A stretch of 64,000 bases of DNA, taken from Gemmatimonadaceae bacterium (GTDB lineage: Bacteria; Gemmatimonadota; Gemmatimonadetes; Gemmatimonadales; Gemmatimonadaceae). Each line of letters begins with the position of its first letter. Within the stretch, counting starts at the first letter, position 1. The notes under the pieces are model-generated. The model saw only the letters and a list, made by a program, of their open reading frames with translations, searched no databases and was not told the origin of the DNA. The stretch is taken from assembly GCA_011525845.1 (NCBI GenBank), contig WYBP01000020.1, forward strand, positions 62,001-126,000. The letters run 5' to 3'. The position numbers were made by a program, and so were the translations under genes. Shown here in pieces: positions 43,724-53,794 of this stretch.

Positions 43724-45553
43724 CTAGCAGGCCGGGGCGCGCTCGCCGATGACGTGGACCTGCGAGCTGCGCACCGTGAGCACCGTGTCCCAGCTGATGC
43801 AGTTCATCGCCCGCAGCGAGAGGGTGACCGAGCCGGCGGGCACGGGGACGTCGTGCAGTCCGCGGCCATTCACCACCTGGCGCGCGCGGCCGTTGACGAA
43901 GACCGTGTAGCGCGGGCCCGTGGTGCCGATCCGGATGAGCCCGGCGGCGATCGGGGCCTGTCCGGCGGCCTCGCGCCGGTCGTTCAGCGCCTCCAGGCGC
44001 TCGCGCAAGGCCCTGCCCTGCCCCTGGTTCCTGCGGGCGCCCTCGTCCTCGGACGCCCGCGCGCCACCGGCGCGTTCGTTCGGGAGCGTGGCCTCGGTGG
44101 GCACGGCGGGCGGCGTCGACGGTGGGGTGCCGGCCGCTTCCACCGGCGACTGGCCCGCAGACGCAACGCTCCCCGGTTCGCCACCCCCCGGCACCTGCGG
44201 AGGACCCTGCGGAGGACCCTGTGGGGACGTCTCCGCGGCGACGTTCGCCGCGGCCGCCGGCACGGTGGTCGAGGCCGTGGTCGAGGCCGTGCGCGTCCGC
44301 GCAAGCTCCCTGTCGGCGAACCGCTTGATCCCGTACCCAAGTCCTGCCACGACCACGAGGAGCACGAAGAGGCGGAAGAGCGTGCTCCCACCCCGGCTCG
44401 GTTCCGGTTCCGGCTCCGCGATCTCCGGCAGCGTGATCTTGCGGAAGGCGGGGCGCTCGGCGGACGCGGGCGTGCGCACGGTGAGGTCGGGCGCGCGCTG
44501 CGCGATGCCCGGGGTCGGGCTCTGCGGCACGCTGATGCGCGGCCGCGTGGCATCCGACGCACGCGCGAGCTTGATGATCGAGGTCCGGGCCTCGGACTCC
44601 GCCGTGGCCGTGAAGGTGCCGATGGCGGCGACGGCGTCCGTGAGCGAGGGGAAGCGATCCCCCGGTTCCTTGGCGAGCATGCGCGTGACGCACGCCTCGA
44701 GTTCCTCGGGCACGTCGGGGCGCGCCAGCCGCACCGGCGGCACCGGTTCGAGGAGGTGGCCGCGCATCACCTCGCCGAGGGAGGGTCCGTCGTACGGCGT
44801 GCGGCCGGCGAGCATCTCGTAGGCGACCACCCCGAGGGCGTACTGGTCGGCCGCGCCGGTCACGGGTGCGCCGTTGAACTGCTCCGGGCACATGTAGGCT
44901 GGGGTCCCGATGATCATCCCCGACTGGGTGAGCCCGTGCCCGTCCTCCCGCTTGGCGATGCCGAAGTCGGTCACGTAGGTCCAGCCATCGCGGTCGAGCA
45001 TGATGTTCGCGGGCTTCACGTCGCGGTGGACGACCCCGTTGTCATGCGCGTACTGGAGGGCGGTGCCGACCTTGGACAGGATGGCCTGCACGAACGCGGG
45101 GGACTGCGCCCCGTCCTCGCGGAGCACGGAGTCGAGCCCGCGCCCCTCGATGTACTTCATGACGTAGTACGCGATCCCCGGTTCCTCGCCGATGGCGAAG
45201 ATCGGGACGATGTGCGGATGGCTGAGCGCCGCGGCGGTGCGGGCCTCGCGGCGGAAGCGCTCGATGGCCCCGGGCGTGGCGGTCAGCGCCGGGGACATCA
45301 CCTTGATCGCCACCTTGCGGTCGAGCGCGAGGTCGAGCGCGAGGAAGACGGTCGCCATGCCGCCCGACCCGAGCTCGGCATAGATGTCATACCGCCCGAT
45401 CGTCGCGCGACGGAGCTTGTCGAGGAGTGAGGTGGTGCCGGTCTCTGGAGCGTTCAGGAGCGGTCCCTGCTGGCGGGGGTTCTTGTACACTGACGAGTAT
45501 CGGCGTGCGCTCGCAATGCCCCTCGCGTCACCTCGCGAGGGGACCTGGGTCAC
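43724..45553 (-). CDS. PknB-like Ser/Thr protein kinase with periplasmic tail
   Basis: The 609-aa frame from GTG 45553 holds a kinase domain with ELGSGGMATVFLA, the ATP lysine in VAIKVM, HRDVKPANIM and DFGIAKRE. A basic linker, one transmembrane helix (LFRLFVLLVVVAGLGYGI, about 395) and a Pro/Ala-rich extracytoplasmic region follow. The C-terminus (TGPRYTVFVNGRARQVVNG, VPVPAGSVTLSLRA) looks like a PEGA-type beta domain. GTG 45490 is an alternative start, 5 bp after a GATACT box. The PASTA repeats of PknB are absent, so the sensed ligand is unknown. Confidence 0.9.
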   Translation of the reverse strand: MTQVPSRGDARGIASARRYSSVYKNPRQQGPLLNAPETGTTSLLDKLRRATIGRYDIYAELGSGGMATVFLALDLALDRKVAIKVMSPALTATPGAIERFRREARTAAALSHPHIVPIFAIGEEPGIAYYVMKYIEGRGLDSVLREDGAQSPAFVQAILSKVGTALQYAHDNGVVHRDVKPANIMLDRDGWTYVTDFGIAKREDGHGLTQSGMIIGTPAYMCPEQFNGAPVTGAADQYALGVVAYEMLAGRTPYDGPSLGEVMRGHLLEPVPPVRLARPDVPEELEACVTRMLAKEPGDRFPSLTDAVAAIGTFTATAESEARTSIIKLARASDATRPRISVPQSPTPGIAQRAPDLTVRTPASAERPAFRKITLPEIAEPEPEPSRGGSTLFRLFVLLVVVAGLGYGIKRFADRELARTRTASTTASTTVPAAAANVAAETSPQGPPQGPPQVPGGGEPGSVASAGQSPVEAAGTPPSTPPAVPTEATLPNERAGGARASEDEGARRNQGQGRALRERLEALNDRREAAGQAPIAAGLIRIGTTGPRYTVFVNGRARQVVNGRGLHDVPVPAGSVTLSLRAMNCISWDTVLTVRSSQVHVIGERAPAC

Positions 45554-45559
45554 AACGGG

Positions 45560-46342
45560 TCAGGCCGGCACCAGGGTGATCCCGGCGCCCCTTGCCTGTG
45601 GGACGACCGAGACGGTGGAGTGTGAACAGGCGGCGTCCACATCGGCCCCGAACCCGTCACTTCGTAGCACCGCCGCGTGCGGTGCGAGGGAGACGGCGCG
45701 CGCGGCGTCCGCCCCCGCCTCGCGCCAGAGGTCCATGGCGCGACGGGTCGCGGCGTCGAATCGTGCGCCCCCACCTCGCGTCGCGGGATCGGCGGCGGAG
45801 AGCGCCCGCACGATGCCGTCGGCGATGGCGCCGGCGCACGCGGTGTCCTCGAGCGCCTCCTCTCCGGAGCGTCCCGCGCAGAGGAGGGTGACCCCGCGCG
45901 GCCCGGCGGCCCCGCCCGCCGTCGCGCCGAGGAGTGCGGCGACGACGGCCGCGCAGTTCGTGAACGCGCCGACGATGGTGTGCGAGCCCGGTGCGGCGCG
46001 CAGCAGCGCCTGCGTGCCGTTGGTGGTGGTGGTCACGACCACGCGTCCCGCGACGCGGACCGGGACGTACTCGAGCGGGGAGTTCCCGACGTCGAACCCT
46101 GGGAGCGCCCGGTTCTCCCGCTCCCCGCCGAGCACCACGCGGTCGCGCCCGAGCGTGCGGGCCCGCGCCTCGGCGTCCGCGGGGGTGGCGCAGGCCTCCA
46201 CGCGCGCCGCGCCGTTCGCGAGGGCGGCCACCACCACGGTGGTCCAGCGGAGCACGTCGATCACGACCACCGTGCGCCCGGCGACCGTGTCGGGGTCCGC
46301 GTCCTGCCAGCGCAGCACCGTGCGCAGGTCCGTGATCGACAC
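45560..46342 (-). CDS. comB: 2-phosphosulfolactate phosphatase family protein (ComB)
   Basis: The 260-aa protein carries the ComB signature VVVIDVLRWTTVVVAALANGA, LGGERENRALPGFDVGNSP and TTTTNGTQALLRA. ComB was described in coenzyme M synthesis of methanogens, but homologues are common in bacteria without that cofactor, where the substrate is not known. It begins 10 bp after the accC stop and ends 6 bp before the longest kinase start, suggesting one transcript. Confidence 0.88.
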   Translation of the reverse strand: MSITDLRTVLRWQDADPDTVAGRTVVVIDVLRWTTVVVAALANGAARVEACATPADAEARARTLGRDRVVLGGERENRALPGFDVGNSPLEYVPVRVAGRVVVTTTTNGTQALLRAAPGSHTIVGAFTNCAAVVAALLGATAGGAAGPRGVTLLCAGRSGEEALEDTACAGAIADGIVRALSAADPATRGGGARFDAATRRAMDLWREAGADAARAVSLAPHAAVLRSDGFGADVDAACSHSTVSVVPQARGAGITLVPA

Positions 46343-46352
46343 GGGCGTGCGG

Positions 46353-47720
46353 CTACGCCCCGGTCTCGGCCACCTTGAACAGGTCCGCGCCTTCCTGCTC
46401 GAGGAACTTCGTGTGCACGTCCCCGGCGACGAACATCGGGTGGTTCATCAGGGTCCCGAGGAACGGGATCGTGGTGGTCACGCCCTGGATGATGAACGTG
46501 TCGAGCGCGAGCCGCATCTTGGCGAGGGCCTCGGCGCGGTCGCGGCCGTGCACGATGAGCTTGGCGATCATCGAGTCGTAGAAGGGGGGCACGGTGTACC
46601 CCGCGTAGACGTGCGTGTCGATCCGCACGCCGTTGCCGCCGGGCATGTGGAACACCTCCACCTTGCCCGGGCTTGGCTGGAAGTTGCGCGCGGGGTCCTC
46701 GGCGTTCACGCGACACTCGATCACGTGGCCGCGCAGCTCGGGGGTCTCGCTGATCGAGAGCTTCTCGCCCGCCGCCACGCGGATCTGCTCCTTCACGAGG
46801 TCCACGCCGGTGAGCATCTCGGTGACGCAGTGCTCCACCTGGATGCGCGTGTTCATCTCCATGAAGTAGAACGAGCCGTCGGTGTCGAGGAGCATCTCGA
46901 TGGTGCCGGCGCCGACGTAGTCGATCGCCTTGGCCCCCTTCACCGCGGCCTCGCCCATCGCCTTGCGGAGGGCCGGGGTCATCACCGGGCAGGGTGCCTC
47001 CTCGACGAGCTTCTGGTGCCGCCGCTGCACGGAGCAGTCGCGTTCGCCGAGGTGGATCACGGTGCCGTGGGTGTCGCCGAGGATCTGGAACTCCACGTGG
47101 CGCGGGCGGGCGAGGTACTTCTCGACGTACACGGAGCCGTTGCCGAACGCCGAGAGTGCCTCGGAGCGCGCGAGCTGGAAGGCGCGGGCGAAGTCGTCCG
47201 CATCGCGGGCGACGCGCATCCCCTTCCCGCCCCCGCCGGCGGCGGCCTTGATGATCACGGGGAAGCCCATCTTCTCGGCGTAGCCGAGCGCCTCGTCGAC
47301 GTCCTCGACGGGGCCGGGGGTGCCGGGCACGACGGGCACCTTGTTGGCGATCATGGCGGCGCGCGCGGCGGCCTTGTCCCCCATCGTCCGGATCTGGTGC
47401 GGCGTCGGCCCGATGAAGGTGATGCCGCTGGCGGCGCAGGTCTCGGCGAACTCCGCGTTCTCGGCGAGGAAGCCGTACCCCGGGTGGATGGCGTCGGCGC
47501 CGGTGATCTCCGCGGCCGCGATCAGCCGTGGGATGCGCAGGTAGGAGTCGCGGGCGGGCGCGGGGCCGATGCAGACGTCGTCGTCGGCGAAGCGCACGTG
47601 GAGCGACTCGCGGTCCGCCTCGGAGTAGACGGCGACCGTCTCGATGCCGAGTTCACGGCAGGCGCGGATCACGCGGAGCGCGATCTCGCCGCGGTTGGCG
47701 ATCAGGACTTTCTTGAACAC
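46353..47720 (-). CDS. accC: Biotin carboxylase subunit of acetyl-CoA carboxylase
   Basis: The 455-aa protein shows the full biotin carboxylase layout: [22 protein letters not shown], the ATP-grasp glycine loop [45 protein letters not shown] and [11 protein letters not shown]. It carboxylates biotin on AccB, the first step of malonyl-CoA synthesis. Length matches E. coli AccC (449). Its ATG directly follows the pilT stop codon. Confidence 0.97.
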   Translation of the reverse strand: MFKKVLIANRGEIALRVIRACRELGIETVAVYSEADRESLHVRFADDDVCIGPAPARDSYLRIPRLIAAAEITGADAIHPGYGFLAENAEFAETCAASGITFIGPTPHQIRTMGDKAAARAAMIANKVPVVPGTPGPVEDVDEALGYAEKMGFPVIIKAAAGGGGKGMRVARDADDFARAFQLARSEALSAFGNGSVYVEKYLARPRHVEFQILGDTHGTVIHLGERDCSVQRRHQKLVEEAPCPVMTPALRKAMGEAAVKGAKAIDYVGAGTIEMLLDTDGSFYFMEMNTRIQVEHCVTEMLTGVDLVKEQIRVAAGEKLSISETPELRGHVIECRVNAEDPARNFQPSPGKVEVFHMPGGNGVRIDTHVYAGYTVPPFYDSMIAKLIVHGRDRAEALAKMRLALDTFIIQGVTTTIPFLGTLMNHPMFVAGDVHTKFLEQEGADLFKVAETGA

Positions 47721-48896
47721 CTAGCGCGCGCCCTGGTTGACCGCGCTCCAGTCCCCGTCGGAGGAGCCCGCGATCCCCTGCACCTTCAGGGCGAACTCGC
47801 TCGGCGTGGTGGAGGCGAAGAGCGCGGCCTCGTAGGAGATCACGCCCTGCTTGTACCAGTTCATGAGGGACTGGTCGAAGGATTGCATGCCGTACTGCAC
47901 CGTGCCCTCGGCGATGAGCGCCGGGATCTCGAGCGCCTTGCTCATGTCGCGGATGTTGTCCGCGACGGCCGCGCTGTTCACGAGGATCTCCGTGGCCGGG
48001 ATGCGCCCCGGCTTGTCCTTGCGGGGCACCAGGCGGAGACAGACCACGGCCTGCAGCGCGGTGGAGAGCTGGAACCGGATGTCGGTCTGCTCGTGGGGCG
48101 GATAGAACGAGAGGATGCGGTTGATGGTCTGCGTCGCGTCCATCGTGTGCAGCGTGGAGAAGACCGTGTGCCCCGTGTCGGCGGCCTTGAGCGCGATCTC
48201 GAGGGTCTCCTTGTCCCGGATCTCACCGATCATGATGATGTCGGGGTCCTGCCGGAGCACGCGGCGCAGCGCCTGGGCGAAGGTGTTGGTGTCGGTCCCC
48301 ACCTCGCGCTGGTTGATGTGGCACTTGATGTCGCGATGCAGGAACTCGATCGGGTCCTCGATCGTGATGATGTTCGCGTGCCGGTGCTCGTTCACGAACT
48401 GGAGCATGGACGCGAGCGCCGTCGACTTGCCCGAGCCGGTGATGCCGGTGATGAGGATCAGGCCGCGGGGCTTGAGCGCGATCTCCTTGAGCTTCTCGGG
48501 GAGGTTGAGCTCCTCCATCGAGAGCGCCTGGAAGGCGATGGCGCGGAAGGCGTACGCGAGGGAGCCGCGCTGCTGGTAGACGTTCACGCGGAAGCGGCCG
48601 ACGCCCGGCACGCCGATCGCGAAGTCGGCGTCCTTGGCGTCGTCGAACTCGCGCCGCTGCTTGGGCGGGATGATCTGCTCGCCGATCGAGCGCAGGTCCT
48701 CCGGGCGGAGCGGCGGCAGGTCCATCGGGACGAGCTCGCCGTTCAGGCGCATGGTGGGCGGGCGGCCGATCTTCAGGTGCAGGTCGGAGCCGCCCTGCTG
48801 CGCCATCGTCTGCAGGACGACCTTGAAGTTGTATGCCGGCGCAGCGGCGGGGGCCGCCGCGGCTGCCGCGGCCGCGGGCTTGCGCGGCTCAGCCAT
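47721..48896 (-). CDS. pilT: Type IV pilus retraction ATPase PilT
   Basis: The 391-aa ATPase has GGSDLHLKIGRPPTMRLNGEL at the N-terminus, Walker A GITGSGKSTALASM (about 150), the Asp box ITIEDPIEFLH, Walker B DPDIIMIGEIRD and the His box TVFSTLHTMDA, all PilT features. It powers pilus retraction and twitching. The gene overlaps the end of accB by 8 bp and abuts accC, so it lies inside the acetyl-CoA carboxylase operon. No other pilus gene is in the window. Confidence 0.95.
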   Translation of the reverse strand: MAEPRKPAAAAAAAAPAAAPAYNFKVVLQTMAQQGGSDLHLKIGRPPTMRLNGELVPMDLPPLRPEDLRSIGEQIIPPKQRREFDDAKDADFAIGVPGVGRFRVNVYQQRGSLAYAFRAIAFQALSMEELNLPEKLKEIALKPRGLILITGITGSGKSTALASMLQFVNEHRHANIITIEDPIEFLHRDIKCHINQREVGTDTNTFAQALRRVLRQDPDIIMIGEIRDKETLEIALKAADTGHTVFSTLHTMDATQTINRILSFYPPHEQTDIRFQLSTALQAVVCLRLVPRKDKPGRIPATEILVNSAAVADNIRDMSKALEIPALIAEGTVQYGMQSFDQSLMNWYKQGVISYEAALFASTTPSEFALKVQGIAGSSDGDWSAVNQGAR

Positions 48897-49374
48897 TCGG
48901 GTTCACGCGGAAGAGGACCTGCCCGTACTCCACCGGGTGCGCATCGGTGGCGTTCACCTCGACGACCGTGCCCGCGACCTCGGACTCGATCTCGTTCATG
49001 ATCTTCATCGCCTCGATGATGCAGAGCACCTGTCCCTTCTTGATCTGCTGGCCGACCGAGACGTAGGGCTTGGCCCCCGGCTCCGGCGCGCCGTAGAAGG
49101 TACCGACCATCGGCGACTTCACGTCCGTGAGGTTGCTCGGGGCGGCAGCCGGGGCGGGCGCAGCGGCGGCCGGGGCGGCCGGCGCCGGCGCGGCCGGAGC
49201 GGCGGCCGCCGTCGGGGCGGGCGCGGGAGCCGCGGCGTACTGCACCGCGCCGCGCGCCACCGGCGTCTTCGCCAGGCGGATCCGCATCCCCTTGTCGGAC
49301 GAGATCTCCATCGAGTCCACCGAGGACTCGTCGAGCATCTCGAGCAGCTTCTTCACGTACCGGAGGTCGATCAT
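48889..49374 (-). CDS. accB: Biotin carboxyl carrier protein of acetyl-CoA carboxylase
   Basis: From ATG 49374 (MIDLRYVKKLLEMLDESSVD) the protein has 161 aa: an N-terminal helix pair, a long Ala/Pro linker (about 55-85), and the biotinyl domain with EAMKIMNEIES, whose lysine is biotinylated, plus the thumb segment GAPEPGAKPYV. The open frame continues upstream to 49437 without similarity. Confidence 0.96.
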   Translation of the reverse strand: MIDLRYVKKLLEMLDESSVDSMEISSDKGMRIRLAKTPVARGAVQYAAAPAPAPTAAAAPAAPAPAAPAAAAPAPAAAPSNLTDVKSPMVGTFYGAPEPGAKPYVSVGQQIKKGQVLCIIEAMKIMNEIESEVAGTVVEVNATDAHPVEYGQVLFRVNPNG

Positions 49375-49414
49375 CGATCGGTGGTTGTGGGAATGGCGAC
49401 GGGAAATCGGGCGC

Positions 49415-49433
49415 GGCGTCCCTACAGGACGCC
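49415..49433. other. Hairpin in the pepP-accB gap
   Basis: GGCGTCC (49415-49421) and GGACGCC (49427-49433) form a perfect 7-bp stem with a 5-nt loop, 5 bp past the peptidase stop. No T-run follows on the minus strand. It could be a weak terminator or an attenuator, allowing accB to be regulated apart from the upstream genes. Confidence 0.4.
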
Positions 49434-49438
49434 CCACC

Positions 49439-50536
49439 CTATCCCAATTGCAACAAGTCGCGGTCGAAGCAGCTCAGGACCTCAGCCCCATCCGACGCGA
49501 GCCAGACATCATCCTCGATCCGCACGCCGCCCCATCCCTCGAGGTAGATGCCGGGCTCGATCGTCACGACCGCCCCAGCCGGCAACGGAGACTCCGCGGT
49601 CTTGGCCAGGCGAGGCGCCTCGTGGATCTCGAGTCCGATCCCGTGCCCGAGGGAGTGCCCGAACGCCTCGCCCATTCCGCGGCGCTGAATGTAGTCCCGC
49701 GCGAGCGCATCGGCATCCCTTCCGCGCATCCCGGCCCGAACAAGGGCCGAAGCGCTCCCGTTGGCCTCCCGAACCACCGCGTGGATCTCCACCTGCCGCG
49801 CGTCGGGCGCGCGGCCCACGACGAAGGTCCGCGTGAGGTCGGAGCAGTAGCCGGCGTGGAGCGCGCCGAAGTCGATCAGCAGGAGGTCGCCCGCGGCGAT
49901 CGCATTGGTCGAGGCGCGCGCGTGCGGGAGCGCGGAGCGCGCGCCGGCGGCCACGATCGTCTCGAACGGAAACCCCTCGCTCCCCGCCGTGCGGAGCTCG
50001 CGCTCGAGGATCCCGGCCACGGCGAGTTCGGTCATCCCGGCCCGCACCTCGGGGAGCGTGCGCGCGAGCGCCTCCTCGGCGATCCGCACCGCCGTGCGGA
50101 TGCGCGCCACCTCGTCCGCGTCCTTCGCCTCGCGCAGGATCTCGACGAGGTTGAGCGCCGGCCGCCAGCGCCACCGCGACCCCTCACCCGCCGCGTCGAG
50201 GAACCGGGCGGCGTCCTGGTGGCTGATGTGCGCGCTCTCGAACGCCAGGACGGAGACGGCGGGCATCGACTTGAGCAGGGCCCAGAGCCCCGTCCAGATC
50301 GAGGCACCCTCGATCACCGGCCGCACGCCGGAGGTGAGCTCGTGCTTGACCTGCGTCGCGTAGCGGAAGTCCGTGAGCAGCGCGCAGTCGTCCTGCGTGA
50401 GCACGACCATCGCGTTCGACCCGGAGAACCCGGTGAGCCAGCGGATGTTCGGCAGGGAGGACACGAGCAGGGCGTCGAGCCCGCTCGACGCGAGCGAGGC
50501 GCGCAGGCGCTCGATCCGCGTGGACGCGGCGCTCAT
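49439..50536 (-). CDS. Xaa-Pro aminopeptidase (M24 family)
   Basis: From ATG 50536 (ATGA overlap with hflX) the 365-aa protein has a creatinase-like N-terminal domain and the pita-bread metallopeptidase domain. The five dimetal ligands are visible: D in LLIDFGALHAGY, D in CSDLTRTF, H in FGHSLGHGIGLEIHEAP, E in VTIEPGIYLEG and E in RIEDD. It removes N-terminal residues before proline. The order peptidase then accB then accC is common in bacteria, here extended by pilT. Confidence 0.93.
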   Translation of the reverse strand: MSAASTRIERLRASLASSGLDALLVSSLPNIRWLTGFSGSNAMVVLTQDDCALLTDFRYATQVKHELTSGVRPVIEGASIWTGLWALLKSMPAVSVLAFESAHISHQDAARFLDAAGEGSRWRWRPALNLVEILREAKDADEVARIRTAVRIAEEALARTLPEVRAGMTELAVAGILERELRTAGSEGFPFETIVAAGARSALPHARASTNAIAAGDLLLIDFGALHAGYCSDLTRTFVVGRAPDARQVEIHAVVREANGSASALVRAGMRGRDADALARDYIQRRGMGEAFGHSLGHGIGLEIHEAPRLAKTAESPLPAGAVVTIEPGIYLEGWGGVRIEDDVWLASDGAEVLSCFDRDLLQLG

Positions 50537-51780
50537 GCCCGGACGGCGCCGTCGCGTTCCAGTCGCGCGAGCTCCGCCGGCTCGAACCGGCCCCGCACCC
50601 GCATGACACCCTCGTCCGCGTCCGGCACCGCGGCGAGGATCTCCCCCAGCCGGTGCACCTCGGCGAGGAGCTTCCCATCCGTCATCGGCACGAGCAGCTC
50701 GACCTCCGGGCGCCGGGCGCGGAGCGCCTCCCGCAGCAGCGCGCGCAGCGGCTCCAGTCCCTCCGGCGAGGACGCCGAGGTGAAGATGCTCCCCGGCGCG
50801 AGGTTGTCGATGCGCTCGCGGAGCCCCGCCGCCAGCTCGGGCGTCAGCCGGTCCATCTTGTTGAAGACGTAGACCATCGGGAGGTGCTGCACGCCGAGCT
50901 CGGCGAGCACGTCGTCCACCACGAGGCGCTGCTCCTCCCACGAGGGATGGCTCGCATCGATCACGTGCAGGAGGAGGTCGGCCTCCGCCACCTCCTCGAG
51001 CGTCGCGCGGAAGCTCGCCACCAGGTGGTGGGGGAGCTTGCGGATGAACCCGACGGTGTCCGTGAGGAGCACCGACTGGTGGTCGCCGAGGTCCACCTCG
51101 CGCGTGAGGGGGTCGAGCGTGGCGAAGAGCCGGTCCTCGACGAAGACCTCGGCCGCGCCCGCGATCCCGCGGAGGATCGAGCTCTTCCCCGCGTTGGTGT
51201 AGCCGACCAGCGAGGCACGGAAGCTCCCGACGCGCCCCGCCCGCTGCACCTGCCGCGCGTGCGTCACCTCCACCAGCCGCTCCTTCAGCAGCTTGATGCG
51301 GTGCCCGACGAGGCGCCGGTCCGTCTCGAGCTGCGTCTCGCCGGGGCCGCGCACGCCGATGCCGCCGCGGAACTTCTCGAGGTGCGTCCACATCCGCGTG
51401 AGGCGCGGCAGCGAGTACTCGAGCTGCGCGAGCTCCACCTGCATGCGCGCCTCGGCCGACCGCGCGCGGGTGGCGAAGATGTCGAGGATCAGTTCCGCGC
51501 GGTCGATCACGCGCTTCCCCAGCTCCCCCTCGAGGTTCTTCCCCTGCGCCGGCGAGAGCTCGTCGTCGAAGATGACGAGCGTGGCCTCGCGCTCGGCCAC
51601 CATCGCCTTCAGCTCCTCCACCTTGCCGCGCCCCACGTAGGTGGCCGGGTCCGGGCGGTCGAGCTGCTGGGTGAGGGTGCCGACGACGATCGCCCCGGCG
51701 GTGTCGGCGAGGCGCTCGAGTTCCTCGAGGTGCTCCGTGACCAGGTGGCGCGCGTTCGACCGCTTGAGCGGCGCCCCCAC
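50533..51780 (-). CDS. hflX: Ribosome-associated GTPase HflX
   Basis: The 415-aa protein from GTG 51780 has an N-terminal domain (PATYVGRGKVEELK, LSPAQGKNLE), the HflX signature GPGETQLETDRR, and a GTPase domain with VGYTNAGKSS (G1, about 192), DTVGF (G3) and NKMD (G4). HflX splits stalled ribosomes. Upstream of the GTG the same frame continues with family-like residues (RTIIELQPPQERAIL) back to the shared TGA at 51898-51900, but has no ATG, GTG, TTG or CTG; the annotated N-terminus may thus be short. Confidence 0.94.
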   Translation of the reverse strand: MGAPLKRSNARHLVTEHLEELERLADTAGAIVVGTLTQQLDRPDPATYVGRGKVEELKAMVAEREATLVIFDDELSPAQGKNLEGELGKRVIDRAELILDIFATRARSAEARMQVELAQLEYSLPRLTRMWTHLEKFRGGIGVRGPGETQLETDRRLVGHRIKLLKERLVEVTHARQVQRAGRVGSFRASLVGYTNAGKSSILRGIAGAAEVFVEDRLFATLDPLTREVDLGDHQSVLLTDTVGFIRKLPHHLVASFRATLEEVAEADLLLHVIDASHPSWEEQRLVVDDVLAELGVQHLPMVYVFNKMDRLTPELAAGLRERIDNLAPGSIFTSASSPEGLEPLRALLREALRARRPEVELLVPMTDGKLLAEVHRLGEILAAVPDADEGVMRVRGRFEPAELARLERDGAVRA

Positions 51781-51897
51781 GAGGATGGCGCGCTCCTGCG
51801 GTGGCTGGAGCTCGATGATGGTGCGGATGGCCGTCGGGGTGCAGGGTGTGTCCGGGCGGCGTTCGTGCCGGCCGGACCCCCAATCTAGCGCACCCGC

Positions 51898-52362
51898 TCA
51901 GCGCAGCGCGTCGAGCCGGCCGGTGCCCGAGTAGGGGCGCGTGATGTTCCCGAAGGGCGTCACCACGGTGAACTGTCCCGTGACGCGATAGTCCAGCGTG
52001 CCCCGCAGCGACATCTGCAGGAGCGCGTGCCGCACGGCCGCGAAGGTGAACTCCACGGGGACGACGATGTCGGAGCGCCCACGCTCCGAGAGCGTGACGA
52101 GGCGGTCGATCGCACCCGTCGCGACCTGGCTCGTGTCCACCCACACCTGGTAGGTGATGCGCGTCGCGTCGAGGCGGTACTCGTTCGGATTGTAGACGTC
52201 GAGGATCACGTCGAGCGACCCGCCCTGCGGGCCGACCCCCGTGACCTTCACGTCCTTCACCTCGACGACGGGGTTCGAGAACGCCTGGCGCGCCAGCGTC
52301 TTGCACCCCGCGGTCACCGTCACCACGGCGAGTGCGACCGTCAGCCACCGTCTTCCGCTCAT
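51898..52362 (-). CDS. LEA type 2 family lipoprotein
   Basis: The 154-aa protein has a lipoprotein signal ([17 protein letters not shown], with Cys as the lipidated residue) and a WHy/LEA14-like beta domain ([40 protein letters not shown]). Such proteins are thought to stabilise membranes or envelope proteins under stress; the role here is inferred. It starts in an ATGA overlap with the RarA gene, and its TGA lies in the same frame as hflX. Confidence 0.85.
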   Translation of the reverse strand: MSGRRWLTVALAVVTVTAGCKTLARQAFSNPVVEVKDVKVTGVGPQGGSLDVILDVYNPNEYRLDATRITYQVWVDTSQVATGAIDRLVTLSERGRSDIVVPVEFTFAAVRHALLQMSLRGTLDYRVTGQFTVVTPFGNITRPYSGTGRLDALR

Positions 52363-53792
52363 GCCTCTTCCTCGTCAGGGGGAGTCCCGGCGGGCTCCGC
52401 GCGCGCCTCGATCCGGTCGCGCAGGGTGCGCCACCACGCCAGGCGCTTCGTGATCTCCTTCTCGAACCCGAACGGTCCGGGCGCGTAGAACTCCGCGCCT
52501 CCCAGCTCGTCGGGCAGGTACTCCTGCGGCGTGTACGCCTCCGGCACCGCGTGCGCGTACTGGTACCCGGCGCCGTACCCCAGTTCCTTCATGAGGTCGG
52601 TGGGGGCGTTCCGGAGCGCCAGCGGGACCGGCGCGGCCGGCGTGGCGCGCGCGGCCTCGAGCGCCGCCTTCCACGCGCCGTACACCCGGTTGGACTTGGG
52701 CGCCGTCGCCAGGTACACCGCCGCCTCCGCCAGCGCGAGGTCCCCCTCGGGCGACCCGAGGAAGTGGTACGCATCGCGCGCCGCGAGGGCGATCTCGAGC
52801 GCGCGCGGGTCGGCGAGCCCGACGTCCTCCGCCGCGAAGCGCACGGTGCGGCGCGCGATGTACATCGGATCCTCGCCCCCCTCGATCATGCGCGCGAGCC
52901 AGTAGAGCGCCCCCTGCGGGTCCGACCCGCGGAGGCTCTTGTGGTACGCCGAGATGAGGTTGAAGTGCTGCTCCCCGGACTTGTCGTACGCCGCGACGCG
53001 CGTCTGGAGCGCCGCCGTCACGTGCGCGCGCGTGAGCGTCCTCCCGCCGTCCGAGGCGGCGCCCGCCGCCGTCGCGGCGTCGTGGTCATCGAGCAGCACC
53101 ACCGCCGCCTCGAGCACGGTGAGCGCCCGGCGCGCATCGCCGTCGGCGTGGGCGGCGAGGAGTGCGCGCGCGTCGGCGTCGATCGCGAGGCCGAGTCCCC
53201 CGAGGCCCCGCTCGGCGTCCTCGAGGGCGCGGTCGACGAGCCGCTCGAGTGCGGCGGGCGCGAGCGGCGCGAGGACGAACACCCGCATGCGCGAGAGGAG
53301 CGCGCCGGTGAGCTCGAAGCTCGGGTTCTCGGTGGTCGCGCCGATCAGCGTGAGGAGGCCACTCTCGACGTGCGGCAGGAGCGCGTCCTGCTGCGCCCGG
53401 TTGAACCGGTGGATCTCGTCCACGAAGAGGACGGTCCGGGTGCCGAGCACGCGGCGCTTCTCCGCGTCGGCGACGATCTCGCGCAGGCGCGGCACGCCGT
53501 CCGTCACGGCACTGAAGGGCACGAACTCCCCCTGCACGTGTCGCGCGATGAGGCGCGCCAGCGTGGTCTTCCCGGTGCCCGGCGGGCCCCAGAACAGGAT
53601 GGACCCCGTCTCGCCGCGCTCGATCGCCACGCGCAGCGGCTTCCCCGGCCCGAGCAGTTCCTCCTGCCCCACCACCTCGGCGAGGGTCCGCGGCCGGAGC
53701 CGCGCCGCGAGGGGCGCGACCATCGCCCGCTCGAAGAGCGCGGGCTCGGGAGCCGCGCCGCCGGCACCGCGTGCGCGCTGCCTGCCCGTCAC
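52359..53792 (-). CDS. rarA: Replication-associated recombination protein RarA/MgsA
   Basis: From GTG 53792 the protein has 477 aa. AAA+ motifs are clear: [20 protein letters not shown], Walker [11 protein letters not shown], Walker [12 protein letters not shown], sensor 1 [12 protein letters not shown]; the C-terminal tetramerisation part shows [21 protein letters not shown] and [10 protein letters not shown]. RarA acts at stalled forks. It begins 2 bp after the ZIP transporter stop; the long frame upstream (to 54512) is an artefact within that gene. Confidence 0.93.
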   Translation of the reverse strand: MTGRQRARGAGGAAPEPALFERAMVAPLAARLRPRTLAEVVGQEELLGPGKPLRVAIERGETGSILFWGPPGTGKTTLARLIARHVQGEFVPFSAVTDGVPRLREIVADAEKRRVLGTRTVLFVDEIHRFNRAQQDALLPHVESGLLTLIGATTENPSFELTGALLSRMRVFVLAPLAPAALERLVDRALEDAERGLGGLGLAIDADARALLAAHADGDARRALTVLEAAVVLLDDHDAATAAGAASDGGRTLTRAHVTAALQTRVAAYDKSGEQHFNLISAYHKSLRGSDPQGALYWLARMIEGGEDPMYIARRTVRFAAEDVGLADPRALEIALAARDAYHFLGSPEGDLALAEAAVYLATAPKSNRVYGAWKAALEAARATPAAPVPLALRNAPTDLMKELGYGAGYQYAHAVPEAYTPQEYLPDELGGAEFYAPGPFGFEKEITKRLAWWRTLRDRIEARAEPAGTPPDEEEA

Positions 53793-53794
53793 CG

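Noticed and set aside
45384-49001. Plus-strand open frame of 1205 codons opposite the kinase, comB, accC and pilT
   Set aside because: It covers parts of four well-recognised genes on the other strand; its length reflects the lack of stops in GC-rich antisense DNA.
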